Below are positions 17,271 through 25,717 of a DNA stretch of 35,480 bases, piece after piece; positions within the stretch are counted from its first letter, which is position 1; each line of letters opens with the position of its first letter. Below the pieces are notes generated by a model. It made no database searches. It had not been told where the DNA came from and was given only the letters and a program-made list of their open reading frames with translations. The stretch comes from Hondaea fermentalgiana. Lineage: Eukaryota > Sar > Bigyra > Thraustochytrida > Thraustochytriidae. The position numbers and the translations under genes are program-made. The stretch spans positions 27,048 through 62,527 of the forward strand of contig NPFB01000188.1 in assembly GCA_014084085.1 (NCBI GenBank), given 5' to 3'.

Positions 17271-20200
17271 TTACTTCTTGGCGGCAAATTTTGAGTCGAG
17301 GCTGCTAGCCAGAGACTTTTTCCAGGCCTCGTCGTCCTTTTTCAGGGAAGAAGACCCCGCAGAGTTTCTTGACGCTGATTTACCCGGGCCATCTCGGAAA
17401 GAGGCATGAAGCAGGTCCATAAGCTCGTCATGGGTTCCTTCCGGTGACTTGGGCGACAAAGATGGCCGAGAGGATTGACTCGTCGCAGCCTCCGCCTTGG
17501 CAGCCGGCGTCGCTTCGCTTTGGGGGCCGTGTGTCGACTCGCTTCCAGCCTTTGCAGTTTCGTCTTTCAGCGCTGTTGCCGCTCCTGCTCCTGTAGACGG
17601 ATCTTTCGTCGACGACGTCGGAGGCTCCTTTTCGACGATTCGAGTGGGCGCCTCACTTGCAGCAGCGAGGGTAGCAGGAAGCCCGGGAGGCGTAGGAGTT
17701 GCAGAAGGCGCGGGAGGCGTAGGAGGCGCAGAAGTCGCTGGTGCTTTCTCAGCATCGCCAGTCGAAGCGGGTTCTAATTTTGCCGCTGTCTCGTTCCCGG
17801 TTCTATTGGTGTCAGGCTCGTTTACTTTCTCTTGCACTTCTTCATTTGACCTGCTCCCAAACTTTGACGAGAATGAACGCTCAAGCGACTTTCGGATCTC
17901 GGCGTCCGAAGCAAGTTTTCGCTGTGAAGTCGTCGTCGACGCGCCCGCCAGGCCGCCAGCAGGCTCTCCCACGGGATTGGCGGCCTCTCCGGTCTTGGAA
18001 GGAAGCCCACGAGGCCCACCCGCACCAAATAATTTGGCCACAGGATTGTCTTCGGCGGCACCGCCGCCACTACCTGCAGGTCCACGAGGCGGTCCGCGTG
18101 GACCGCCGGAGCCAAACAATTTGGCTACAGGGTTGTCTTCACCACCCAGAGGCCCACGAGGAGGTCCACGTGGACCGCCAGAGCCAAACAATTTCGCCAC
18201 AGGGTTGTCTTCCCCACCCGGAGGCCCACGAGGAGGTCCACGTGGACCGCCAGAGCCAAACAAATTCACCACAAGGTTGTCTTCCCCGCTCGGAGGCCCA
18301 CGAGGAGGTCCACGTGGACCGCCAGAGCCAAACAGTTTGGCCACAGGGTTGTCTTCCCCACCCGGAGGCCCACGAGGAGGTCCACGTGGACCGCCAGAGC
18401 CAAACAATTTAGCTACGGGGTTGTCTTCGGCGGCGCCGCCAGCACCACCGGGAGGTCCACGTGGACCACCAGCACCAAATAGCTTGGCAACGGGATTCTC
18501 ATCACCTCCCGGGCCTCGAGGCCCACGAGGCGGACCTCGCGGGCCGCCCGCACCGAAGAGAGCGTTCAGTGCAGCCCCGCGTCCTGCAAGCGCGCCTCCC
18601 CGGCGTGCACCAGGCAAACCTCGAGGAGCAGAACCGTTTGAAGCACCGGGCGCGGGCTTTGGCTTGTCAGCGAGATATGCGGAATGCCGTTTCTCGTCGG
18701 GACGCAAGGAGTTCTTTCCTTCTTTGGTAATGAGCTCGGCCAGCTTTTCCTTGATGTTCACGCGCCACTTGGCCTTGTCCCCCGTCGGATCATTCGCAAA
18801 CTCTTCCGGGCTCGCAATGTACACGGCGCGCTGCTCGATGATGTCGAGACCCGAAGGATTGTACTTGTTCGTAAAGTCACCATAGTGAATCTTGGCGATC
18901 TCTTCTGGTGTAAGATAGAGCAGGCGCAGCACCTTTTGCGCATGAATTCGCTGAGCAAGCTTGGGCTTGATGCCCTTGGCGATGAGCTGGTCCTTGGACA
19001 TGTTGAAGTACTCGGGTTTGATGATGTTTTTCATTTCCTCGAGAGCCGCTTCGTTCTTGGGCTTTTCATCTTCCTCCCATTTGCGCCATTTTTCGATTTC
19101 GCGAAGCTTGTAGTCTGGATGATTCCGCACGATCTCATCGTACTTTTCAAACTGATTCTGGGCCTCAAATTGGTCCTTTTCGTCTTCGGAGTTCATGATC
19201 TTTTGCACAGCGTCGCGCATTCTGCGCTCGGCTTCTTCAAGAGTAAGATCGAGATCATCCTCGTCAATATTCGCCGGCAGAAATGGCCGAATCTTGGAGA
19301 GGCGGTTGCGCAAACGCTCCATCTCTGCGCGCAGCTCTTCATCAGCTGTCGTTGTAAAATCTTTACCCTTCTCCCCAGGCGACGGCATTGTCGAAAATTT
19401 GCGCTTCTCCAAATTATCGCGAAGATTGCGATTGCTCGCCATTCTCTTTTCCATGTCAGCCAAATGCTTCTCTCTCTCCTCGTCCTTGATCTTTTGCAAT
19501 TCTTGAAGCCGGCGTTTCGCCTCAGCCAGCTCTTCCTTCATAAGTCGCATGGCCTCTGACTCGTTCGTGGCCTCTGGTGTTGATCGCCCGCCGCTGACTG
19601 CACTACTCACTTCCTGTGAGGCGCTGTCCGCGTTCTCGTCGTCGGTGTCATTGTCCTTTACGGCATCAGCATCGGAACCGGCCACGCGTGGCGACACAAG
19701 GGGCTCTAATGGCGGCGGGCCATCCTCGGAGCAGTCCTCCATTTCGGGAAGGACCTCTTGAGAGGACTCTTGCGGAGGCGCTTGAACCCTTAAATCGGTG
19801 CGAGGCGGCGGCAATGGCGGCGACAACGGCGACGGCGACGGGGAAGGGTCGTCTTTGGGGGATACGGGACCTGCTGCGGCAGCACTGACAGACGCCGAGC
19901 GCGGGGGAAGGTGCGGCAATGACGGTTCATGAGATGATTGCATATTTTGAGCCTCCTCTTCTGTCACCAGACGCTTCATGGCCGCAGCACTTGTTTTGCG
20001 CATGGGGTCATTCCCATGATCATGGTTAGGCAGGGCAGCCTGAATATCGCCCTTGCACCAAGCGTCGCCGCGCAAAGCTCGTTGGCGCTCCACAAAAACA
20101 CGAATGCTGTCCACCAAAGACGCAGCGGCCTCGAGTTGACTTGCCCCGGAATTCGCGCCTTTTGCCAAACGTCGTCGGCCTGTGGTTCGAGAGGTAGACT

Positions 20201-21425
20201 CATTCAGAGTCGCGATGAGAACAAAAGTGACTTCACAAGTATTTGCGTGGCTCGGCGTCACAATGATGCCGGAGCCCTCGAATACGCGTCCTCGCACTGG
20301 TGCGCTGTCAAGGGACGAGTTGCTTTCCCCAACATGCTCGTCCACCGACACCATTGCACAAACGCCCACCGTGGCACCAGCCTCATTATGGTACCCATAG
20401 TGATTACGAACAACAAAATCACGCACAGACTTTTGCTCAGGGAATTGATGACAGTTGCGCGTGATGGTACACAAGGGCATCGACGGGTACACATAGGCCA
20501 CACTTTTCCCATCCGCACTCCGTGGCGACACAACGCGCAGGACCTGCCCATACAAAAACGTGCCGTCAAGTACTGACATTCGGCGCCTCAGCGTCTGGCT
20601 ATCGTACATTAAAAGCAGACCCATGACTTCGTGCAGAGAACCGCGCACCTTTGCCGTTGCGCGTACTGCCGGGACTTCGACTTCCTCGCGAGTCACCGGT
20701 GACAGCACCTTATGTGTCCCCACAAAGTATTGGCTTCCCTGATTCGTGTTATGCGTGCTTGCCCCGTACGCAGACTTGGGTGCGCGCCGCCAATCAATGT
20801 AGCCCCGGTTCATGGCAAGCACGGCCATGTGGTTGTTCTCCGCCTCGAGAGCTTGTTGAAAGTCCCATTCGCGCTTGCGCTGGACGGAGATGTTCAAGCC
20901 GAGGTGCGTTTGAGTCTCAAACCGCGTGTCTTGCAGTTGGCCACCATTGTTGTACCCGCCGCCGCTACTCGCTGACCCCAAGAGTCCGCTCGAGCTCGGT
21001 GCGCTTACGCGACGTGCCCCATTGCCGTCGGCGCTCTTGCTGCTGCGATTCATTTCTCCGCTGCCGCAGCTCTCCGTTTCGGCCTCGGCCTTCCTTCTGA
21101 ATCGGAAGATGCTAAAACTCTTGCGTGTCTTTTTGCCTGTCTCCTGGCTTGACGAGCTGGCGCTGTCCCACGCCTGGAGGCTTCCCGGCGAAGCGCTTCC
21201 CAGACTCGCATCGATACCATTGCTGCCATCGCCGTTGCTCGCCGACAGCTCTGCGATGCCATGCTGCAGCTTGCGGCGGTCGATGACGTTCATGCCGATA
21301 GATTCGAGATCTTGCTCCGTGAGCAGCGCCATCTCATCAATGGACTTGACGCCCATGCGGGCCAGGGGGTTCTCGAACCTGTCCAGGTCGCGATCCTGCA
21401 GGAACGTTTGGGTGTAGGTGTCCAT
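17271..21425 (-). CDS. SAM-START coiled-coil protein with NPVAKLFG/GPRGPP repeats (1384 aa)
   Basis: The start is the ATG at 21423-21425 (MDTYTQTFLQ); 27 further open codons upstream begin at a non-ATG codon and only translate DNA repeats. Residues about 12-60 are a SAM domain (LARMGVKSIDEMALLTEQDLESIGM...RRKLQHGI). A START-like lipid-binding fold spans about 170-420 (YIDWRR...RATAKVRGSLHEVMGLL...DFVVRNHYGY). A Ser/Pro linker is followed by a coiled coil (about 622-690) and a conserved-looking helical region (about 800-910, IKPKLAQRIHAQKVLRLLYLTPEEIAKIHYGDF). Residues about 955-1138 hold eight copies of NPVAKLFG(S/A)GGPRGPP. A disordered tail carries two related motifs: KSLERSFSSKFG and the C-terminal KSLASSLDSKFA. 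The likely role is a lipid-sensing scaffold with proline-rich docking sites; this is inferred from domains alone. I know no named family with this layout. Confidence 0.85.
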   Translation of the reverse strand: MDTYTQTFLQDRDLDRFENPLARMGVKSIDEMALLTEQDLESIGMNVIDRRKLQHGIAELSASNGDGSNGIDASLGSASPGSLQAWDSASSSSQETGKKTRKSFSIFRFRRKAEAETESCGSGEMNRSSKSADGNGARRVSAPSSSGLLGSASSGGGYNNGGQLQDTRFETQTHLGLNISVQRKREWDFQQALEAENNHMAVLAMNRGYIDWRRAPKSAYGASTHNTNQGSQYFVGTHKVLSPVTREEVEVPAVRATAKVRGSLHEVMGLLLMYDSQTLRRRMSVLDGTFLYGQVLRVVSPRSADGKSVAYVYPSMPLCTITRNCHQFPEQKSVRDFVVRNHYGYHNEAGATVGVCAMVSVDEHVGESNSSLDSAPVRGRVFEGSGIIVTPSHANTCEVTFVLIATLNESTSRTTGRRRLAKGANSGASQLEAAASLVDSIRVFVERQRALRGDAWCKGDIQAALPNHDHGNDPMRKTSAAAMKRLVTEEEAQNMQSSHEPSLPHLPPRSASVSAAAAGPVSPKDDPSPSPSPLSPPLPPPRTDLRVQAPPQESSQEVLPEMEDCSEDGPPPLEPLVSPRVAGSDADAVKDNDTDDENADSASQEVSSAVSGGRSTPEATNESEAMRLMKEELAEAKRRLQELQKIKDEEREKHLADMEKRMASNRNLRDNLEKRKFSTMPSPGEKGKDFTTTADEELRAEMERLRNRLSKIRPFLPANIDEDDLDLTLEEAERRMRDAVQKIMNSEDEKDQFEAQNQFEKYDEIVRNHPDYKLREIEKWRKWEEDEKPKNEAALEEMKNIIKPEYFNMSKDQLIAKGIKPKLAQRIHAQKVLRLLYLTPEEIAKIHYGDFTNKYNPSGLDIIEQRAVYIASPEEFANDPTGDKAKWRVNIKEKLAELITKEGKNSLRPDEKRHSAYLADKPKPAPGASNGSAPRGLPGARRGGALAGRGAALNALFGAGGPRGPPRGPRGPGGDENPVAKLFGAGGPRGPPGGAGGAAEDNPVAKLFGSGGPRGPPRGPPGGEDNPVAKLFGSGGPRGPPRGPPSGEDNLVVNLFGSGGPRGPPRGPPGGEDNPVAKLFGSGGPRGPPRGPLGGEDNPVAKLFGSGGPRGPPRGPAGSGGGAAEDNPVAKLFGAGGPRGLPSKTGEAANPVGEPAGGLAGASTTTSQRKLASDAEIRKSLERSFSSKFGSRSNEEVQEKVNEPDTNRTGNETAAKLEPASTGDAEKAPATSAPPTPPAPSATPTPPGLPATLAAASEAPTRIVEKEPPTSSTKDPSTGAGAATALKDETAKAGSESTHGPQSEATPAAKAEAATSQSSRPSLSPKSPEGTHDELMDLLHASFRDGPGKSASRNSAGSSSLKKDDEAWKKSLASSLDSKFAAKK
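18010..18560 (-). repeat. 72-bp minisatellite encoding the 24-residue NPVAKLFG repeat
   Basis: The central four to five units are exactly 72 bp and nearly identical; outer units are diverged or interrupted by GGA-rich inserts. Perfect copies of the 14-bp palindrome GGTCCACGTGGACC occur at 18163-18176, 18235-18248, 18307-18320, 18379-18392 and 18454-18467. One unit reads NLVVNLFG instead of NPVAKLFG. The high DNA identity suggests recent amplification or gene conversion. Confidence 0.9.
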
Positions 21426-21458
21426 CGTGCCTGCAACAGCACCTCGTGCGAGTGAGTC

Positions 21459-21526
21459 GTGAGCGCGAGCAAGCGGTGAGCGCGAGCAAGCGGTGAGTGC
21501 GAGCAAGCGGTGAGCGCGAGCAAGCC
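21459..21526. repeat. Four 17-bp tandem repeats
   Basis: The unit GTGAGCGCGAGCAAGCG occurs at 21459-21475, 21476-21492, 21493-21509 (one change) and 21510-21526 (last base changed). The array begins 34 bp upstream of the SAM-START ATG, so it lies in the leader or core promoter. Read on the minus strand it contains CGCTTGCTCGC, related to the GCTT/GCTC arrays elsewhere. Confidence 0.92.
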
Positions 21527-21577
21527 GCGCCTCTCTCTTCGTCTGTCGTGCTCAACGGCGCGTTCTCACTTGCCGCC

Positions 21578-21629
21578 GCGTTTCAAATGCGCGTTTCAAA
21601 TGTGCGCTTCGAATATGCGCGCTTCAGTT
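21578..21629. repeat. Four imperfect 13-bp tandem repeats
   Basis: Units GCGTTTCAAATGC, GCGTTTCAAATGT, GCGCTTCGAATAT and GCGCGCTTCAGTT decay progressively from left to right. They lie between the 17-bp array and the gap. Confidence 0.8.
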
Positions 21630-21683
21630 GCGTGCTAAAGCAGCAAGAAGAGGAGGAACGCAAACAGCGCGAGGCAGAGCAAG

Positions 21684-21783
21684 NNNNNNNNNNNNNNNNN
21701 NNNNNNNNNNNNNNNNNNNNNNNNNNNNNNNNNNNNNNNNNNNNNNNNNNNNNNNNNNNNNNNNNNNNNNNNNNNNNNNNNNN
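21684..21783. other. Assembly gap (100 N)
   Basis: Exactly 100 undetermined bases. A round length of 100 is the usual convention for a gap of unknown size, so true spacing across it is not known. It follows two tandem arrays, a typical place for an assembly to break. Confidence 0.97.
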
Positions 21784-22125
21784 GGTCTGGCGCGGCGTGC
21801 GCGGCTCCAGCGCGGCCACCTGAGCGCGCCCCGGCCGGCTACTTCAAGCGCCTTGAAGTTCTGCTGCCGCTGCGCCTCCCGCGGCCGGCCCCACAAACGT
21901 GCCGCCTGGCAGCGGGACCGCGGCGCTTTTGTGCCGGCGGGGTGGAGAGACGAAGGGTGCGGATGAGCTGAGGCAGGCTCCCGTGCGCTTGCTCGCTCGA
22001 TTTGGGGGGAGTGGGAATGGGAATGGGACCAAGATAGGAAGGGAGAGTGGCGTGGACCGCACGGATGGCAAGAATACAAGAGGTTGGAAGAGATGTCATC
22101 ACGCACGGCACATGGGATAGTATAC

Positions 22126-23256
22126 TTATACAAAGCGTAGCTTCCGCGCGCCCCATCCAAGAGCAGACTTGTGGGAGTCAAAGGCCGTCTGGAAACCTGC
22201 AAGAATCTCCTCGTGCAGAGCGTCGACCTGCGCGGTCGTTGGCTGCTCCGTAGCTTTGTCCACCTTGATAAGATCACCAACGATCATGGTGATATTGACT
22301 CGATGAGGAATCGGTAGTCCGAAGCGGCCCCAGTAAAGAAAAATCGACGCTTGAGCCTTGCGTGAGAGCCACTCCATGATACCAAATCGGTCAAACCAGG
22401 CTGAAAAGGCAGCCGTGTTCCCTAACGAGTAGCAAGGTAAGACTGAAGTCCCAGTACGAAGCGCGAGCTTTGCCAAACCCTTTCTGTTTTTCAGAGCAAC
22501 CACTTCATCTTCATGATTTGACTGAAAGATCCCTGCAATTCCGTCGCCAACGAGACCAACAGAGTGACCTTTGGCGAGCTCGCGCACGATGGACTCACGA
22601 CCCACATCGCAACATTGAAGCATCCACAAGTACCTCAGGAACGGCGTTCGATAGACCACCGAGGCCGGGGCGCCCCAAAAGTTGCATCCGCGATAGAGCA
22701 CCGAATTCGTCGCTGGAATCGCAAGTAAATTCGCAAATGGCATGACCCCGTGCGGGACGCCAGATCCGAGGTACTGACTTTCTGCTCGCAGCACTTGGCG
22801 GGTATTCCCTTTCCACACAAAACGGTATGAAAAGTATTTGTACATGGCGTTGATGAGCTTTGACGTCCATAGTGCCGGCACTGACGAAGGCAGCGGGTGC
22901 ATCGCCAGCACGAGCGTTGCAAGCACATAAAACCCAAATGTCTGCCACGTCGCGCCTATTGCGAAAACAAGGCCCAAAGTAAACCAAAAGAGTGGCCCCC
23001 CAAGAGTGACCAAGAGCGCAAAAAGCACCAAAGCCTGCTCTCCAGCCGAAATGGACGCCTTCTCCGTGAGTGCGTCGTCAGGAAACGGGCCTTCGTGCGC
23101 CACCACGTATTCGCGAAGCAGGAGCTCATTCGCTTCGTCCTCGAGTTTTCTGCGCGTCTCGTCAGGGTCCGACTCGGACACGGGCAGCTTCGATGCGAGC
23201 AGCTCGCGCGGCACTCGCCACAGGTCTAGCACATAGTACTTTTCCAGTTCCGGCAT
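22126..23256 (-). CDS. DGAT2-family acyltransferase
   Basis: A 376-residue member of the DGAT2/MGAT/wax-synthase family, which transfers acyl groups from acyl-CoA to mono- or diacylglycerol (or fatty alcohol) at the ER. One hydrophobic hairpin lies at about 70-118. The catalytic block usually written HPHG is VPHG here (167-170), keeping the essential His169. The downstream block NRKGLAKLALRTGTSVLPCYSLGNT (from about residue 255) matches the family pattern RKGFxxxALxxGxxLVPxxxFGE. VGDGIAGIF is in the place of the glycine-rich motif before it. The N-terminal 60 residues are a charged extension. The start is the ATG at 23254-23256. Substrate choice (DAG, MAG or alcohol) cannot be read from sequence. 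Thraustochytrids store much triacylglycerol, which suits the family but does not prove the substrate. Confidence 0.9.
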   Translation of the reverse strand: MPELEKYYVLDLWRVPRELLASKLPVSESDPDETRRKLEDEANELLLREYVVAHEGPFPDDALTEKASISAGEQALVLFALLVTLGGPLFWFTLGLVFAIGATWQTFGFYVLATLVLAMHPLPSSVPALWTSKLINAMYKYFSYRFVWKGNTRQVLRAESQYLGSGVPHGVMPFANLLAIPATNSVLYRGCNFWGAPASVVYRTPFLRYLWMLQCCDVGRESIVRELAKGHSVGLVGDGIAGIFQSNHEDEVVALKNRKGLAKLALRTGTSVLPCYSLGNTAAFSAWFDRFGIMEWLSRKAQASIFLYWGRFGLPIPHRVNITMIVGDLIKVDKATEQPTTAQVDALHEEILAGFQTAFDSHKSALGWGARKLRFV

Positions 23257-23653
23257 ATCTCACGAAGCCCTTTGCACGGACGTCTCGCGAGGATCTCGTG
23301 CCTCGCTCTCTCGCTCCCTCTTCTCTCTCTCGCCTACTCCAGCGATTGACAGACTGTGACTGACTTCAGTTTCTTCGATTGGACTGTTGCCGCAGCAACG
23401 CTGATGAGCGGCGGGCTGAAGATGAGAACATCCCGGAAACCGCGATAAGCAAAAGCACTGATCCGGAATTACGGGACCTTACTAAATTGCAGGTGTGTAC
23501 CGCAGCGCGGATGATGCGTTTTCCTCCTCCTTGCGCTCGCGTCAGAGATCTTTCATTCATTCTTTAGCGAAAGGATCAATCAAAGAGCAGCGCTTCGCGC
23601 CAATATAATAAATTGCATGACAGGCAGTGCCAAGACGAGACGCGCGACGGCCG
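23257..23653. other. Divergent promoter region between DGAT2 and EF-hand-like genes
   Basis: This is 397 bp. Next to the DGAT2 start is a pyrimidine-rich tract on the plus strand (about 23300-23340). Next to the plus-strand gene is an AT-rich element (AATATAATAAATT, 23602-23614) about 40-50 bp upstream of the ATG at 23654, which may serve as a TATA-like or initiator element. No gene seen. Confidence 0.45.
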
Positions 23654-25717
23654 ATGAAGGTCGACGTTGAGGTCGTGCTGCAGAGTGCAAAGCATGCAGA
23701 CAGCTGGGGCACGGAAGTGCATTTTCCCGAACGCAAATTCGACGAGGCCGAGAACGTGGAAGACCTTCATGGTGAGGGTAAATATGCGGAGCACGTCGGC
23801 GAGGACGAGCAAAAGACGTCTAGTCGCAGCGACTTTTACTGGCAAGCCGCCAAGGTCGTTTATCGTCTCGAGATCAGGTGTGGCAAAGGTCGGCAGACGG
23901 CAAAATGGCTCGCTTTGACGGCGGCCGAGCGGCTGCATGAAGCAAGAAAGAGCCCAGGTGTGGATCTCGTCGCAAGGCGACTGGCTGCGCGCGGGCCTCT
24001 CCGGCCTGCCGGTGTCTTACACCGTGGGGAGCTCGTCGACCCCGACGTACGTGTGAAAGACCTCGTGAAAAAAGTCAGAGAGCAGGCTGCTACAGCCGCA
24101 GCCCCTGAAGAGAGTGCCCAGCGATTTGTTTTACGCATCCGCGTAGTTCTTGCAGCGGAGATTGGATGCTCCCCTGGAGGCAATCCACAAGTAGGAAATC
24201 CCCATTGGCAAGATCTCGCTTTTGGGAAAAGCCCTGCCGCGCAGCAACGCCTGCGAGATATTGAGGAAGCCAAAGCAGCCAGGGAAGTCTCACGTCTTCG
24301 AGATTTGCACGAGAACCTGCTTCAAGAGAGCCAAGCAGACTTTCTTAAGGCCCTCGGGCTCCAAGCCACCGATGAGCTCCACTTTTTCTCGCCTGAAGAG
24401 GACCTTGGGTCCACTGCAAGCCAAGACTGGCAGCGTCTCCGATCGACGTTAGAAAGGGCCCTTCAGTACGACCGCGTGGAGCTCGCAGCCGTTCGGAAAA
24501 CGCTCTTGCTCCATTATCGGGCGCTTCGTGATGCCTTCAAGCTCTATAGTGGGATGGGACATGACAGCCACTGCGCTCTCAGCTTTGCAGAGTTCATGTG
24601 TCTTCTGCAGGACGCACAAATCTGCGAGCCCCAGGATGCTGATCTTGTTCAGCGAATGCTTTTGCCTATGCTGACGGCCGGCGGACCGGACGTTGCCAAA
24701 CCTTCCTTACCATCTGCTGGAGCTCGCCTGCTCCACATAGGGGATATGCAACTCACACGCGTCCAATTCCTCGAAGCGCTCACACGCGTCCTCCTCTCAG
24801 AGGATCTCCACAAGCTGCACAACGCTCGACATGGACGGATTACCGAGCTCGACGCTCTTACACGCGGTCCCGCGCACCGTCTCGACGAGCTCATTAACAA
24901 GTCCGTGGCTCCTTTCCTCGAGCAGCGGACGCACTCACGAGCTGTGCGTCGTGCTCTCGAGAGTGAGCATGTCTTGCGCATTTTTGTGCAGTATCACGCT
25001 TCACTGCATCGCGTTTACAACAAGTACACGGGCATGCGAGGCGTGCGACGCGCATCCTCTCGCAGGGCCTCGTCGAAGCGTCGAAGCAGCGCAAGTTCGC
25101 TTCTTCGAACCACCTCACGTCAAGGGCAGCCGATGGATCTCACCACATTTTTAATGGTGCTTCAAGAAGCGAACATTGTCATTGATGAGCATGCTCAAAG
25201 TGCAGCACCCGTGAAAAGGTCGCAGGGCGCCCATGCCTCTGATCGATACACACTCGAGGTTGCTGACGACCTCGAGCGAACACTTCGTGGCTTTGAGCAT
25301 ACGAAACTTACCTTTGCGGACGCTCGGGGTCTCTTTGCGGCTTCGCAGTTGGAAAACGAAGACGAAGACGCAGCGTCCGTGTATTCGGATCATGATTCCG
25401 TGAGCATTCTTGCGTCCCTTTCGGGTCGAACCTCCGGTAGAGAGGGCCAAGATATGGACGAAGCCAGCAATGATGACGAAATTGCAAACGAGCTTTTGGG
25501 AAGGCATGGCACGACGCGCTCCATGAACTCTATGAATATAAGATCCACCTTGGAAGATCTGAGTTACAAGGAGTTCATTGAAGTGCTCGTCCGTGTGGCG
25601 TTCGCTCTCACAATTGTTGGACAAGATGTCTCTTCGACGGACAGGATTCGGGCGGTAGTCCAGCGACTAGCGAGTTTGCTCGGTCGTCGACGTGAGAGTG
25701 ACGTTGAGAATCGGTAA
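23654..25717 (+). CDS. Protein with two diverged EF-hand-like modules (687 aa)
   Basis: I do not recognise a named family. The start chosen is the ATG at 23654; nine further open codons upstream begin with GTG. The N-terminal 280 residues have no clear domain. Then come two copies of one module. Copy 1 (about 286-385) reads LHYRALRDAFKLYSGM, LSFAEFMCLLQDAQI and LTRVQFLEALTRVLL. Copy 2 (about 446-665) reads QYHASLHRVYNKYTGM, MDLTTFLMVLQEANI and LSYKEFIEVLVRVAF. Each resembles a pair of EF-hand helices with degenerate loops: copy 1 keeps an SFxEF end but lacks the first loop aspartate. Copy 2 has a Ser/Arg-rich insert after KYTGM and a Ser/Asp/Glu-rich insert before its last helix. Calcium binding is doubtful; a structural or ciliary/cytoskeletal role is only a guess. 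Confidence 0.75.
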   Translation: MKVDVEVVLQSAKHADSWGTEVHFPERKFDEAENVEDLHGEGKYAEHVGEDEQKTSSRSDFYWQAAKVVYRLEIRCGKGRQTAKWLALTAAERLHEARKSPGVDLVARRLAARGPLRPAGVLHRGELVDPDVRVKDLVKKVREQAATAAAPEESAQRFVLRIRVVLAAEIGCSPGGNPQVGNPHWQDLAFGKSPAAQQRLRDIEEAKAAREVSRLRDLHENLLQESQADFLKALGLQATDELHFFSPEEDLGSTASQDWQRLRSTLERALQYDRVELAAVRKTLLLHYRALRDAFKLYSGMGHDSHCALSFAEFMCLLQDAQICEPQDADLVQRMLLPMLTAGGPDVAKPSLPSAGARLLHIGDMQLTRVQFLEALTRVLLSEDLHKLHNARHGRITELDALTRGPAHRLDELINKSVAPFLEQRTHSRAVRRALESEHVLRIFVQYHASLHRVYNKYTGMRGVRRASSRRASSKRRSSASSLLRTTSRQGQPMDLTTFLMVLQEANIVIDEHAQSAAPVKRSQGAHASDRYTLEVADDLERTLRGFEHTKLTFADARGLFAASQLENEDEDAASVYSDHDSVSILASLSGRTSGREGQDMDEASNDDEIANELLGRHGTTRSMNSMNIRSTLEDLSYKEFIEVLVRVAFALTIVGQDVSSTDRIRAVVQRLASLLGRRRESDVENR

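Larger units (their letters stand above)
21426..22125. other. Repeat-rich spacer containing the assembly gap
   Basis: This lies between the SAM-START gene start and the DGAT2 gene stop, both on the minus strand. It holds two tandem arrays, an unsequenced gap, and about 340 bp after the gap without a convincing reading frame. Just left of the gap the plus strand reads KQQEEEERKQREAEQ in one frame, which could be a coding fragment or simply AG-rich repeat. Confidence 0.5.

Noticed and set aside
17497..18885. 462-codon plus-strand frame opposite the SAM-START gene
   Set aside because: It is the antisense of the GPRGPP/NPVAKLFG repeat, which stays open because the 72-bp period preserves frame.
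18684..19559. 291-codon plus-strand frame opposite the coiled coil
   Set aside because: Phe/Leu-rich antisense of a Lys/Glu-rich coiled coil; the minus-strand frame is continuous with SAM and START domains.
23470..23550. Splice-like signals (TTACTAAATTGCAG, then GTGTGT and a pyrimidine-rich CAG) suggesting a 5' UTR intron
   Set aside because: Suggestive but too short and common to call; no other gene here needs an intron. Spliced reads would be needed.
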